A DNA stretch of 64,000 nt from Desulfohalobiaceae bacterium S24 (GTDB lineage Bacteria > Desulfobacterota > Desulfovibrionia > Desulfovibrionales > Desulfothermaceae). A model generated the notes under the pieces. That model was not told the origin of the DNA, did no database searches, and was given only the letters and a program-made list of their open reading frames with translations. The DNA lies in assembly GCA_011389765.1 (NCBI GenBank), contig JAABTT010000004.1, forward strand, positions 1 through 64,000, read 5' to 3'. Shown one piece after another: positions 35,634-43,394 of this stretch (positions are counted from its first letter, which is position 1; the number at the start of each line of letters is the position of its first letter). The translations under genes and the position numbers were made by a program.

Positions 35634-36596
35634 ATGACACTCCTACAGGTCAACAACCTCAGCATTGCCTACCAGACCAGGACAGGGACCGCCCTGGCCG
35701 TGGACGATGTCTCCTTTGCCCTGGATAAGGGAAAATCCCTGGGGATAGTCGGGGAATCCGGCTGCGGCAAAACCACCATCGGAATGGGGCTGCTTCGTTT
35801 ACTCCCGGACAATGCGCTGATCAAACAGGGGGCAGTCCTGTTTAAGGGCTCCGATATTCTCGAGTTTTCAACTGCGGCCTTGCAGGATCTGCGCTGGAAA
35901 AAAATTTCCATGATTTTCCAGGCGGCCATGAACGCCTGGAATCCGGTCCAGAGGGTCGGCGATCAGATCATTGAAGCCATTCGGATTCACGACCCTGGTA
36001 TTTCACGGGACAAAGCCAAGCTCGAAGTGGAAAAACTCTACGAAATGGTGGACATTCCAACAAACCGTATTTTTGATTATCCCCATGAATACAGCGGCGG
36101 CATGAAGCAGCGGGCGATCATCGCCATGGCTCTCTCCTGTCGGCCCGACCTGATCATTGCCGATGAGCCGTCCACGGCCCTGGATGTCATTGTCCAGGAC
36201 CAAATCATAAAAAAAATCAAAGCAATACAAAAAAAGTTCAACATCGCCATCATCTTCATCTCCCACGATATCGGAGTGGTGGCCGACGTCTGCCACGATA
36301 TCATGGTCATGTACAAGGGCCGAATCGTGGAAACCGGCAAACGTGAAGAAGTCTTTGTTGAACCGGTCCATCCCTACACCAAGTCCCTCCTGTCTTCCTA
36401 CTTGACCCTGGACGGGGTCTTGGAATTTCAAAATGAATCTGCTCCCAAGAGCTGCCTCACATCTACGGACCAAGCTCCCGGAACCTGCGGCTTCCTCCCG
36501 AACTGTCCGCAGGCTGAGCCTTCCTGTGCAAGCGAAGCGCCGCAGTGGCAGGCAATAAGCGAGACGCACAAGGCCCTGTGCCGATTCTGCAAATAA
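35634..36596 (+). CDS. Peptide-type ABC transporter ATPase (DppD/OppD-like)
   Basis: Cytoplasmic ATP-hydrolysing subunit, 320 residues. Walker A is GESGCGKTT at about 40-48, the signature is YSGGMKQR, Walker B is LIIADEPSTALD, and the switch His is in FISHDIG. The C-terminal oligopeptide-transporter extension carries several Cys (CGFLPNC, CASEAP, CRFCK), like the iron-sulfur-binding tails of DppD-type ATPases. It starts on the base after the permease stop. Confidence 0.95.
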   Translation: MTLLQVNNLSIAYQTRTGTALAVDDVSFALDKGKSLGIVGESGCGKTTIGMGLLRLLPDNALIKQGAVLFKGSDILEFSTAALQDLRWKKISMIFQAAMNAWNPVQRVGDQIIEAIRIHDPGISRDKAKLEVEKLYEMVDIPTNRIFDYPHEYSGGMKQRAIIAMALSCRPDLIIADEPSTALDVIVQDQIIKKIKAIQKKFNIAIIFISHDIGVVADVCHDIMVMYKGRIVETGKREEVFVEPVHPYTKSLLSSYLTLDGVLEFQNESAPKSCLTSTDQAPGTCGFLPNCPQAEPSCASEAPQWQAISETHKALCRFCK

Positions 36597-36610
36597 TGAA
36601 AGGACAAGAG

Positions 36611-37447
36611 ATGTCAAGCTCAAGCCGATCACCGATTCTCCAGGTGGAGGACCTCCTCAAGACCTATCGAACTGATCGCTCCCTGATCAAAAGATCAAGC
36701 GTCAAATTGACGGCTGTGAACCGGATTTCTCTGGAGATCGAAAGAGGCGAATTTTTCGGTCTGGTCGGGGCCAGCGGTAGCGGAAAGACCACTTTGGGAC
36801 GGCTCATCCTCAAGCTGGAACCATTTGACGCCGGATCAATCCGCTTCAATGACCTCCAGATCCATGGGCTCAAGGGCTCCAAACTGAAAGCCTTCCGGCG
36901 CCAGATCCAGCTGATCCCCCAGGATCCCTATCAGTCCCTGAACCCCTATCTCTCGGTTTTCGACACCATCGCCGAGCCATTGATCATCCATAGAATGGGG
37001 AATCCCGGGGAGCGAAAGGTCCGCGCCAGAGACGCTTTGGAGGCGGCCGGCTTGAGTCCGGCGGATGATTTTTTCCCGCGTTATCCGCATCAACTCAGCG
37101 GAGGACAGCGGCAGCGGGCGGCTATTGCCCGGGCTATGGTCCTGAAACCCGAATTTGTGGTCGCTGATGAACCGACTTCAATGCTGGATGCCAGCATCTC
37201 TTTCACCATCTTCAAACTCCTGTCCGAAATCCAGAAGCAAAAAAAGGTGACCTTTTTGTTCATCACCCATGATCTGGCTGCGGCTCGCTTCCTCTGCAAC
37301 CGGATCGCGGTCATCAATCAGGGTGAAATCGTGGAGAGCGGTCCCACCCTCGATATCATCGAAAACCCGCAAACAGAGTACACCAAATCGCTGATCCAGG
37401 CCCAACCTTCCTTCAGCTTTGCCCAAAAGGCGGCTGCCGCCACCTGA
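36611..37447 (+). CDS. Peptide-type ABC transporter ATPase (DppF/OppF-like)
   Basis: Second ATPase, 278 residues from MSSSSRSPILQ. Walker A GASGSGKTT, signature LSGGQRQR, Walker B FVVADEPTSMLD and switch FITHDL are intact. It is shorter than the usual 310-330-residue DppF because the C-terminal Cys-containing extension is missing: the protein ends soon after the TEYTKSLIQAQP stretch. AAGGA ahead of the ATG at 36611 is the best ribosome site; the frame is open further upstream, overlapping the previous gene. Confidence 0.92.
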   Translation: MSSSSRSPILQVEDLLKTYRTDRSLIKRSSVKLTAVNRISLEIERGEFFGLVGASGSGKTTLGRLILKLEPFDAGSIRFNDLQIHGLKGSKLKAFRRQIQLIPQDPYQSLNPYLSVFDTIAEPLIIHRMGNPGERKVRARDALEAAGLSPADDFFPRYPHQLSGGQRQRAAIARAMVLKPEFVVADEPTSMLDASISFTIFKLLSEIQKQKKVTFLFITHDLAAARFLCNRIAVINQGEIVESGPTLDIIENPQTEYTKSLIQAQPSFSFAQKAAAAT

Positions 37448-37536
37448 ACCATTCTCATATCCCTTATGCCGGCACCCCCCGGGCGGTCCACTTTCACAGG
37501 ACCTTCCACAAAAGATTTGCGAAGGTTTGATATTCA

Positions 37537-37571
37537 CAAAAAAAAGGTGTTACTCCATTAAAGTAACACCC
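37537..37571 (-). terminator. Terminator after tRNA-Pro
   Basis: GGTGTTACT-TTAATGG-AGTAACACC on the minus strand followed by at least eight Ts, ten bases past the tRNA 3' end. Confidence 0.93.
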
Positions 37572-37580
37572 TAAAATGTA

Positions 37581-37657
37581 TGGTCGGGAAGACTGGATTT
37601 GAACCAGCGGCCCCCTGCTCCCAAGGCAGGTGCGCTACCAGACTGCGCCACTTCCCG
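37581..37657 (-). tRNA. tRNA-Pro (UGG)
   Basis: A 77-base cloverleaf with encoded CCA: acceptor CGGGAAG/CTTCCCG, D-arm with GCGCAGTCTGGTAGCGC, anticodon stem CCTGC/GCAGG with loop CTTGGGA (anticodon TGG), T-arm GTTCAAATC. Confidence 0.97.
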
Positions 37658-37667
37658 TAAAGGGAAA

Positions 37668-37696
37668 AGCTTAGATGAAATAGTTTGACCCTGCAA
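37668..37696 (-). promoter_or_regulatory. Promoter of tRNA-Pro
   Basis: TTGCAG (37691-37696) and TAAGCT (37668-37673) on the minus strand, 17 bases apart, ending 11 bases from the tRNA. Confidence 0.65.
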
Positions 37697-37978
37697 GAAA
37701 AAATTAACGAAAAAATTCTATTTTGGTGCGGATCGCCGGCCGGCGCCTGCCTGCATCAACTCGGAAATGCCTGTTCGCTTCGAACAGGCCTAGGAAAAAA
37801 CTTGCCACTTGGTTCAAAAATTTGTACTCTCTCTTTTTTAGAAGATCGCCCCGCACTGATCCAACTGTGTCTTTTCAAAGAAGAGCGGATGGCGTACTGA
37901 GCCGCAGCGCTTCGCATGCAAAAGCCGGTTGGAACAAGAGACAACAACTCCACACTATGACAATCAAAGAGGCCGTTC
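37697..37978. other. Intergenic stretch ahead of purM with a hairpin
   Basis: No gene recognised. GCCTGTTCG (37769-37777) and CGAACAGGC (37781-37789) form a perfect nine-base stem with a three-base loop; no T-run follows in either direction. CACTGATCCAA near 37853-37863 resembles one terminus of the TACTGATCCA repeat family, but no matching inverted end was found. The open frame 37685-37900 has no protein character. Confidence 0.4.
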
Positions 37979-39025
37979 ATGAACAGAAGAGGCGTCCCTT
38001 ACAAAGAAGCCGGAGTGGACCTGGAGTCTGCCGCAAGCCTGGTCCAGCGCATCAAACCCATTGCGGAAAAAACCTACACCAAAGGGGCCGTGACGAACAT
38101 CGGTCTTTTTGCCGGGATGTTCAAACCCGATCTCCAGGGCATGTCCAGACCCTTGCTGGTTTCCTCCACCGACGGGGTGGGCACCAAGCTCAAACTGGCC
38201 TTTGAACTGGACAAACACGACAGCATCGGCATCGATCTGGTGGGCATGAATGTCAACGACATCGTGGTTCATGGAGCCCAGCCCCTGTTTTTCCTGGATT
38301 ATCTCGCCGTGGATCAGTTGCGCCTGGACCAGGCCGAAGCCATCATTACGGGCATCGCCGAAGGCTGCAAGCAGGCCCAGTGCTCGCTCCTCGGCGGCGA
38401 AACAGCTGAAATGCCCGGTTTCTATGCCCCGAATGAATATGATCTCTCGGGATTCTGCGTTGGCCTGGTCGACGAATCCAATGTGATCGACGGCTCCAAT
38501 ATCGGGATCAACAACTCAGTGATTGGCTTGGCTGCATCAGGCCCCCATTCAAACGGCTACTCCCTGATCCGGAAAATACTCAAGCAAAACGGAGCGCAGC
38601 TCGAGCAGACTCTTCCGGGAAGCAGCCAGACCATCGGCCAGGCCTTGATGGAGCCAACCCGGATCTACGTGAAAAGCATTCTCAATGTCATCCGGGATTT
38701 TGAAATCCGGGGGATGGCCCACATCACCGGAGGCGGATTCTACGACAACCTGCCCAGGATACTGCCCAACGGGGTCCAGGCAGAGATCTATTTCCCCAGT
38801 TGGCCCAAAGCACCGATCTTTGCATGGCTGCAAGAGCAGGGCGGCCTGTCCTGGCAGGAAATGCTGCAGACTTTCAACTGCGGCATCGGTATGGTGCTCG
38901 TTTGTTCGAAACGGCAGACCGGAGACATCCTGCAGCGGCTCAAGGCCCTGGGCCAGGAAGCCTGGCTGATCGGCAAAGTGACCTCCGGCGAGGAAGGGCA
39001 GGAGCAGGTGCAGATCCAGTTTTAG
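37979..39025 (+). CDS. purM: Phosphoribosylformylglycinamidine cyclo-ligase (AIR synthetase)
   Basis: Fifth step of purine synthesis: ATP-dependent ring closure of FGAM to AIR. The 348-residue protein begins VPYKEAGVDLESA and has SSTDGVGTKLKLA, GMNVNDIVVHGAQPLFFLDY, GGETAEMPGFY and HITGGGFYDNLPRILP, as in E. coli PurM (345). GAGG ahead of the ATG supports the start. Convergent with mnmG, overlapping it by four bases. No other pur gene is near. Confidence 0.97.
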   Translation: MNRRGVPYKEAGVDLESAASLVQRIKPIAEKTYTKGAVTNIGLFAGMFKPDLQGMSRPLLVSSTDGVGTKLKLAFELDKHDSIGIDLVGMNVNDIVVHGAQPLFFLDYLAVDQLRLDQAEAIITGIAEGCKQAQCSLLGGETAEMPGFYAPNEYDLSGFCVGLVDESNVIDGSNIGINNSVIGLAASGPHSNGYSLIRKILKQNGAQLEQTLPGSSQTIGQALMEPTRIYVKSILNVIRDFEIRGMAHITGGGFYDNLPRILPNGVQAEIYFPSWPKAPIFAWLQEQGGLSWQEMLQTFNCGIGMVLVCSKRQTGDILQRLKALGQEAWLIGKVTSGEEGQEQVQIQF

Positions 39026-40896
39026 CTTGTTTTTTCCTCCCTGAACTTCTTGATATACACCTGCAAAAGGGAAATCGCGGCCGGGGTCATCCCGGGAATC
39101 CTCGAGGCCTGCCCCAGAGTCTGAGGGGTCACGGCCTTGAGCCGCTCCTGCATCTCATTGGACAGACCTGAAATCCTGCTGTAATCGAATCCGTCAGGGA
39201 TGTTCACCTTTTCCAGCTCCTTGTATTTCTTGATCTCGTCTTCCTGTCGAAGCAGATACCCTTCGTATTTGCACTGAATGTCCACCTGCTCCCGCACCCG
39301 GCCGGACAGCTTAGGCCCCGCCTCAGTCAGGGAAGACACCTGAGCATAGGCGATTTCCGGTCGTTTGAGGAGCTTTCCGGCAGTGATGGTCTCCTGAAGA
39401 GGGGCCGAGCCGAATGCTGCAAGGCGACTGTTCACCGCCTCTGAAGGAAAAACCTTCACCGAGTTCAACCTCTTGAGTTCCTCCTCGACCTGACGGCGCC
39501 TCTCTTCCAAGGCTGCAAGGCTCTCCCGGGACTGCAGACCGAGTTCGCATCCTTTGTGCAGAAGCCGAAAATCAGCATTGTCCTCGCGCAGGAAGAGTCT
39601 GTACTCCGCCCGCGAGGTGAACATCCGATAGGGCTCCCTGACCCCCTTCAGCACGAGGTCGTCGATCATGACCCCCAAATAGGCCTGGGAGCGGTCAAGC
39701 CGGAAGGCGGGCCGCTTCTGAACGGACAGGGCTGCGTTGATGCCGGCCCACAAGCCTTGAGCCGCGGCTTCTTCATAGCCTGAAGTCCCGTTGACCTGCC
39801 CGGCCAGGAAAAGGCCGGCCAGGAGTTTGGTCTCCAGGCTGAGCTCAAGCTGGGTCGGCTGGATAAAGTCATACTCGATGGCATAGGCCGGCCGTATGAT
39901 CTCGGCCTCCTCCAGGCCGGGAACCGATTGAATCATGGCCGACTGGATCTCCAGGGGCAGGGAATTTCCGGTCCCGCTTGCGTAGATCTCTTCCGTTTCC
40001 AAGGCTTCAGGCTGCAAAATAATATGATGGAATTCCCGATCCGGAAACTTCATAACCTTGTCTTCCAGGGACGGACAGTAGCGGGCGGAAACGCCGGAGA
40101 TGCTTCCGTCGTACAGAGGCGAAAAGTGAATATTGCTGCGGATGATCTCGTGTGTCCGGGCGCTGGTCCGCCCGAAATAGCATTTGACCTGGGGCAGGCT
40201 GAAGCCCCGGCTCGTCAAGGCAAAGGGAAGCGCTTCGGGATCGCCGCTCTGCTCCTCGAAGAGACTGAAGTCAATGCTGCGGCGATGCAGCCTGGCCGGG
40301 GTGCCGGTTTTCATCCGGCCGATTGCAAAACCGCAAGCCTGCAGCTGTTCAGGGAGTTCGTTGGAGGGAAATTCCCCGGCCCGTCCCGACGGGATCCGGG
40401 TCGAACCGATATGGACCATGCCGTGCAGAAAGGTCCCGCCGGCCAGCACCACGGCCCCGGCCTGATAGCAGCAGTTGCTCTCATCACGCACGCCGCAAAC
40501 CCGCGAATCTTCGATCAGCAAGGCTTGAACCTGAGCCTGCCTGATTTCCAGGCCTGCTTGTTTTTCCAGGGTGTGCTTCATAAGAGTCCGGTAGCGCACC
40601 TTGTCATTCTGGGTCCTGGTCCCCCGAACTGCCGGACCTTTCCTGGTGTTCAGCCTCTTGCACTGAATCGCGGAGGCATCGCAGACCTTGGCCATTTCGC
40701 CCCCCAGGGCGTCGATCTCCTTGACCAAATGGCCTTTGCCGATGCCGCCGATGGAAGGCGAACAGGGCATATGGGCCATGGTATCCGGATTCATGGTCAG
40801 CAACAGAGTCCGGCAGCCCATTCGGGCCGAAGCCAGGGCGGCCTCGCAGCCGGCATGGCCGCCGCCGATCACGATCAGGTCATATTCGTTTGTCAT
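39022..40896 (-). CDS. mnmG: tRNA uridine-5-carboxymethylaminomethyl modification enzyme MnmG (GidA)
   Basis: FAD protein that with MnmE installs cmnm5 at the wobble U34 of several tRNAs. The 624-residue protein has the FAD loop GGGHAGCEAA (about 12-21), SIGGIGKGHLVKEIDALGG, GTFLHGMVHIG, NGTSGYEEAAAQGLWAGINA, and the C-terminal MnmE/tRNA-binding region (SRAEYRLFLREDNAD, GYLLRQEDEI). Length matches the family. mnmE is not in the window. Confidence 0.97.
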   Translation of the reverse strand: MTNEYDLIVIGGGHAGCEAALASARMGCRTLLLTMNPDTMAHMPCSPSIGGIGKGHLVKEIDALGGEMAKVCDASAIQCKRLNTRKGPAVRGTRTQNDKVRYRTLMKHTLEKQAGLEIRQAQVQALLIEDSRVCGVRDESNCCYQAGAVVLAGGTFLHGMVHIGSTRIPSGRAGEFPSNELPEQLQACGFAIGRMKTGTPARLHRRSIDFSLFEEQSGDPEALPFALTSRGFSLPQVKCYFGRTSARTHEIIRSNIHFSPLYDGSISGVSARYCPSLEDKVMKFPDREFHHIILQPEALETEEIYASGTGNSLPLEIQSAMIQSVPGLEEAEIIRPAYAIEYDFIQPTQLELSLETKLLAGLFLAGQVNGTSGYEEAAAQGLWAGINAALSVQKRPAFRLDRSQAYLGVMIDDLVLKGVREPYRMFTSRAEYRLFLREDNADFRLLHKGCELGLQSRESLAALEERRRQVEEELKRLNSVKVFPSEAVNSRLAAFGSAPLQETITAGKLLKRPEIAYAQVSSLTEAGPKLSGRVREQVDIQCKYEGYLLRQEDEIKKYKELEKVNIPDGFDYSRISGLSNEMQERLKAVTPQTLGQASRIPGMTPAAISLLQVYIKKFREEKTS

Positions 40897-40933
40897 GCTA
40901 TCCTTGCTGCTCCATTCAAAATCCGGGTTCGCA

Positions 40934-40963
40934 TTTACAAGCCGGTGCGGTTTGCCCTATACT
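40934..40963 (+). promoter_or_regulatory. Sigma70 promoter for the YhcC-like gene
   Basis: TTTACA (40934-40939) and TATACT (40958-40963), spacer 18, giving a leader of about 60 bases. It overlaps the upstream region of the divergent mnmG. Confidence 0.6.
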
Positions 40964-41030
40964 CATATTTTCGCATACCTTCATTACGCCAGAACTTAAA
41001 AACAGAACATCCCAAACAAAGCAGCCGTTT

Positions 41031-41933
41031 ATGCCGTTCTACCGTGATTTCAACTCCTATCTGCGAAGCATTTTTGGCGGACGGGTCCAAAAGATCACTC
41101 TGGATGCCGGAATGACCTGCCCCAACCGGGACGGACGTCTCGGCCGGGGCGGCTGTATCTACTGCAATCCTAAAGGGTCGGGGACGGGCGCCTCCGACAG
41201 ATACAGCATCGCCGACCAGATCCAAGCCGCCAAATCCCGGCTCGCGAAACGCTACAAGGCTAAAAAATTTCTGGCCTATTTTCAATCCTTCAGCAACACC
41301 TACGCCCCCTTGCCGGTCCTGCGGCAGGTGTATGCAGAAGCCCTGGCCGATGATGACGTCCTGGGGCTGTCCATCGGCACCCGGCCGGACTGCCTCCCGG
41401 AAGAGGTGCTGGAACACTTGGAATCGCTGGCCAGGGATCGCTTGATCTGGCTGGAACTTGGGCTGCAGTCCTCCAGGGATGCGACTCTGCGCTTCATAAA
41501 TCGCGGACACGACGTGAGCCAATTCACGGATGCGCTCACCAGGATCCAGGCCCGGGGCCTGCCGGTCTGCGCCCACGTGATCCTGGGCCTCCCGGGCGAA
41601 AGCAGAGAAGACATGCTGTACACGGCCCGCTTCCTGGCCGAATCCGGCGTGGAGGCAGTCAAAATCCACCTCTTGTACGTCATCCGGGGAACCCGCTTGC
41701 ACGCCCTGTACAAACAGGGACACTACTCCTGTCTTGAACAGCGGGAGTATGCCTGTCTTGTGGGCGATTTTCTCAGCCTGCTGCCTGAGAAAACCATTAT
41801 CCAGCGCTTGACCGGAGACCCTCACCGGGAAGAGTTGATCGCCCCTGAATGGGCTCTGCAGAAACAAAAAACCCTGGCCATGATTCAGGCCTGTATGCAG
41901 CAAAACAGGCTCTCGCAGGGATCAAATTTATAG
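41031..41933 (+). CDS. TIGR01212-family radical SAM protein (YhcC-like)
   Basis: The 300-residue protein has the unusual spacing of this family's cluster cysteines: CPNRDGRLGRGGCIYC (CX12CX2C) at about 24-39. QSFSNTYAPLPVLRQVY, SIGTRPDCLPEEVL and ELGLQSSRDATLRFINRGH are typical of YhcC, which is related to the Elp3 radical SAM fold. The reaction is not established for the family. From MPFYRDFNSYL the length is right; the longer open frame to 40890 runs through the promoter and is rejected. Confidence 0.9.
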   Translation: MPFYRDFNSYLRSIFGGRVQKITLDAGMTCPNRDGRLGRGGCIYCNPKGSGTGASDRYSIADQIQAAKSRLAKRYKAKKFLAYFQSFSNTYAPLPVLRQVYAEALADDDVLGLSIGTRPDCLPEEVLEHLESLARDRLIWLELGLQSSRDATLRFINRGHDVSQFTDALTRIQARGLPVCAHVILGLPGESREDMLYTARFLAESGVEAVKIHLLYVIRGTRLHALYKQGHYSCLEQREYACLVGDFLSLLPEKTIIQRLTGDPHREELIAPEWALQKQKTLAMIQACMQQNRLSQGSNL

Positions 41934-42091
41934 AATTTTGGATTTGCGATTGTTCAGACAAAGACCAAGAGCCGGGCATCTGAGACAAAACAACTCGTAC
42001 AACCGGAGGACAACGGTGAACCGGAGTGTAAAATGCTGAAACGCAGCAAAAATTTGTACAAAACTTCTGAGACGCGATACTAGGAGGGAAC

Positions 42092-42499
42092 ATGCGATTG
42101 CCGGTTTCAGCCTTGCGTCAGGAGTGGCCGTCCCAGAACCTCCCGGAAATCGACGAACAAGAGGAGCCCGAAGACACAGAAAACGGACGGCACCTGGTCT
42201 GCGCCGGCTGTCACAATCCCATAACCCACAGCCGCTATCGAATTGCCAGGGAGGGACAGCACACACACGTTTTCTTCAACCCCCACGGACTGGTTTTTGA
42301 AATCGGCTGTTTTTCAAATGCTTCCGGCTGTCTTCAGGCAGGCCAGACCACTTCCGAGTTCAGCTGGTTCCCGGGCTACGCCTGGCAGATCGCCCTTTGT
42401 TCCGCCTGCGGTCTCCATCTGGGCTGGCGATTCCAATCCAAAGAAGGAGACGGTTTTTACGGCTTCATCCTGAGCTGTCTGCTTGAACAGCCTCTTTAA
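42092..42499 (+). CDS. Single-domain cereblon homologue (CULT domain protein)
   Basis: The 135-residue protein is an acidic leader (1-33) plus one CULT domain, the thalidomide-binding zinc fold of human cereblon. Zinc ligands fit: Cys37 and Cys40 (LVCAGC) and Cys103 and Cys106 (CSAC). The three cage tryptophans are Trp92, Trp98 (SWFPGYAW) and Trp112 (LGW). Their spacings (6, 14, and 5 from the second Trp to the third Cys) equal those of human W380/W386/W400 and C391/C394, and of the bacterial MsCI4 protein. The cage should bind cyclic-imide-like or uridine-like ligands; the natural role in bacteria is unknown. AGGAGG sets the start. It overlaps the convergent rpe by 35 bases. Confidence 0.9.
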   Translation: MRLPVSALRQEWPSQNLPEIDEQEEPEDTENGRHLVCAGCHNPITHSRYRIAREGQHTHVFFNPHGLVFEIGCFSNASGCLQAGQTTSEFSWFPGYAWQIALCSACGLHLGWRFQSKEGDGFYGFILSCLLEQPL

Positions 42500-43145
42500 A
42501 TTGTTGCCGCCGCCGGGCATAGGGCGGATGTCCGAAAAAGGCCGAACCTGAAACCAGGACATCGGCGCCGCTGTCCACAATGGCTTTGGTGTTGTCCAGA
42601 TCAACTCCGCCGTCGACCTGGATGAGGGCCTTGCTTTTCCGGTGTTCGATCATGTTTTTCAAATCCCGTACCTTCTTCAGGCTGAAGGGAATGAAGCGCT
42701 GCCCCCCAAACCCCGGATTCACGCTCATGACCAGGACCATGTCCAACCGGGGGAGCACGTACTCGAGGACATTGAGGGGGGTATGGGGATTCAGGGCCAC
42801 GGCCGGCTTGGCCCCTAATTCCTGGATGCGGCTCACCACGCGTTCCAGATGCCGGGAGGCCTCGGCGTGGACACAAATCAAATCGGCCCCGGCCCGGACA
42901 AAATCATCCAGATAGGCCTCAGGCTGTTCGATCATGAGATGGACATCGAAAAACAGACTGCTCCTAGCGCGGCATTTGGCAATCACCGGCGCCCCGAAAG
43001 TGATGTTCGGGACAAAATGACCGTCCATGACGTCCCAGTGCGCCCACTGCAGGCCGGCCTGCTCCAGAGCGGCCAATTCCTCATGCAAGCGGCTGAAGTC
43101 CGAAGAAAGCAGGGAAGGCGAAAGGATAAACCCTTGATCAGTCAT
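42465..43145 (-). CDS. rpe: Ribulose-phosphate 3-epimerase
   Basis: Interconverts ribulose 5-phosphate and xylulose 5-phosphate. Of 226 residues, PSLLSSDFSRL, WDVMDGHFVPNITFG (metal His and Asp), FDVHLMI, VMSVNPGFGGQRFIP and QVDGGVDLDNT are all family blocks. Divergent from tkt, which uses its product. Its 3' end overlaps the cereblon-like gene. Confidence 0.97.
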   Translation of the reverse strand: MTDQGFILSPSLLSSDFSRLHEELAALEQAGLQWAHWDVMDGHFVPNITFGAPVIAKCRARSSLFFDVHLMIEQPEAYLDDFVRAGADLICVHAEASRHLERVVSRIQELGAKPAVALNPHTPLNVLEYVLPRLDMVLVMSVNPGFGGQRFIPFSLKKVRDLKNMIEHRKSKALIQVDGGVDLDNTKAIVDSGADVLVSGSAFFGHPPYARRRQQFKEAVQADSSG

Positions 43146-43195
43146 GGTCTAGCTCCTGAATGTTCCCGGGGGCTTTTGGTCGAAGAAAAAAAAGA

Positions 43196-43224
43196 TTGAC
43201 TCTCGGCTCATCTCCCATTATCCG
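43196..43224 (+). promoter_or_regulatory. Possible promoter for tkt
   Basis: TTGACT (43196-43201) and TATCCG (43219-43224), 17 bases apart, about 170 bases ahead of tkt. The -10 box is only fair. The intervening leader holds the REP-like stretch at 43238-43275 and an AT-rich ATTCAATATTCAAT near the start codon. Confidence 0.35.
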
Positions 43225-43394
43225 GAGAGCGGAACGGGCTATGGGGACAAACACGCTGCTGCCTGTTTTTACGCCCAGACAGCAAGTACCGTCAAGCCAA
43301 GATTGCTCAACCATGATTGCTCATGTATTCATTTTGCTGCTGATTAAAATAATCTTAACTATTCAATATTCAATGTAAATGGAGGGGGTGCTAC

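Noticed and set aside
37685-37900. 71-codon open frame ahead of purM
   Set aside because: Spans a hairpin and the back of the tRNA-Pro promoter; no start signal or protein pattern.
39928-41115. 395-codon open frame on the plus strand
   Set aside because: Antisense to mnmG and running through the promoter of the YhcC-like gene; no protein features.
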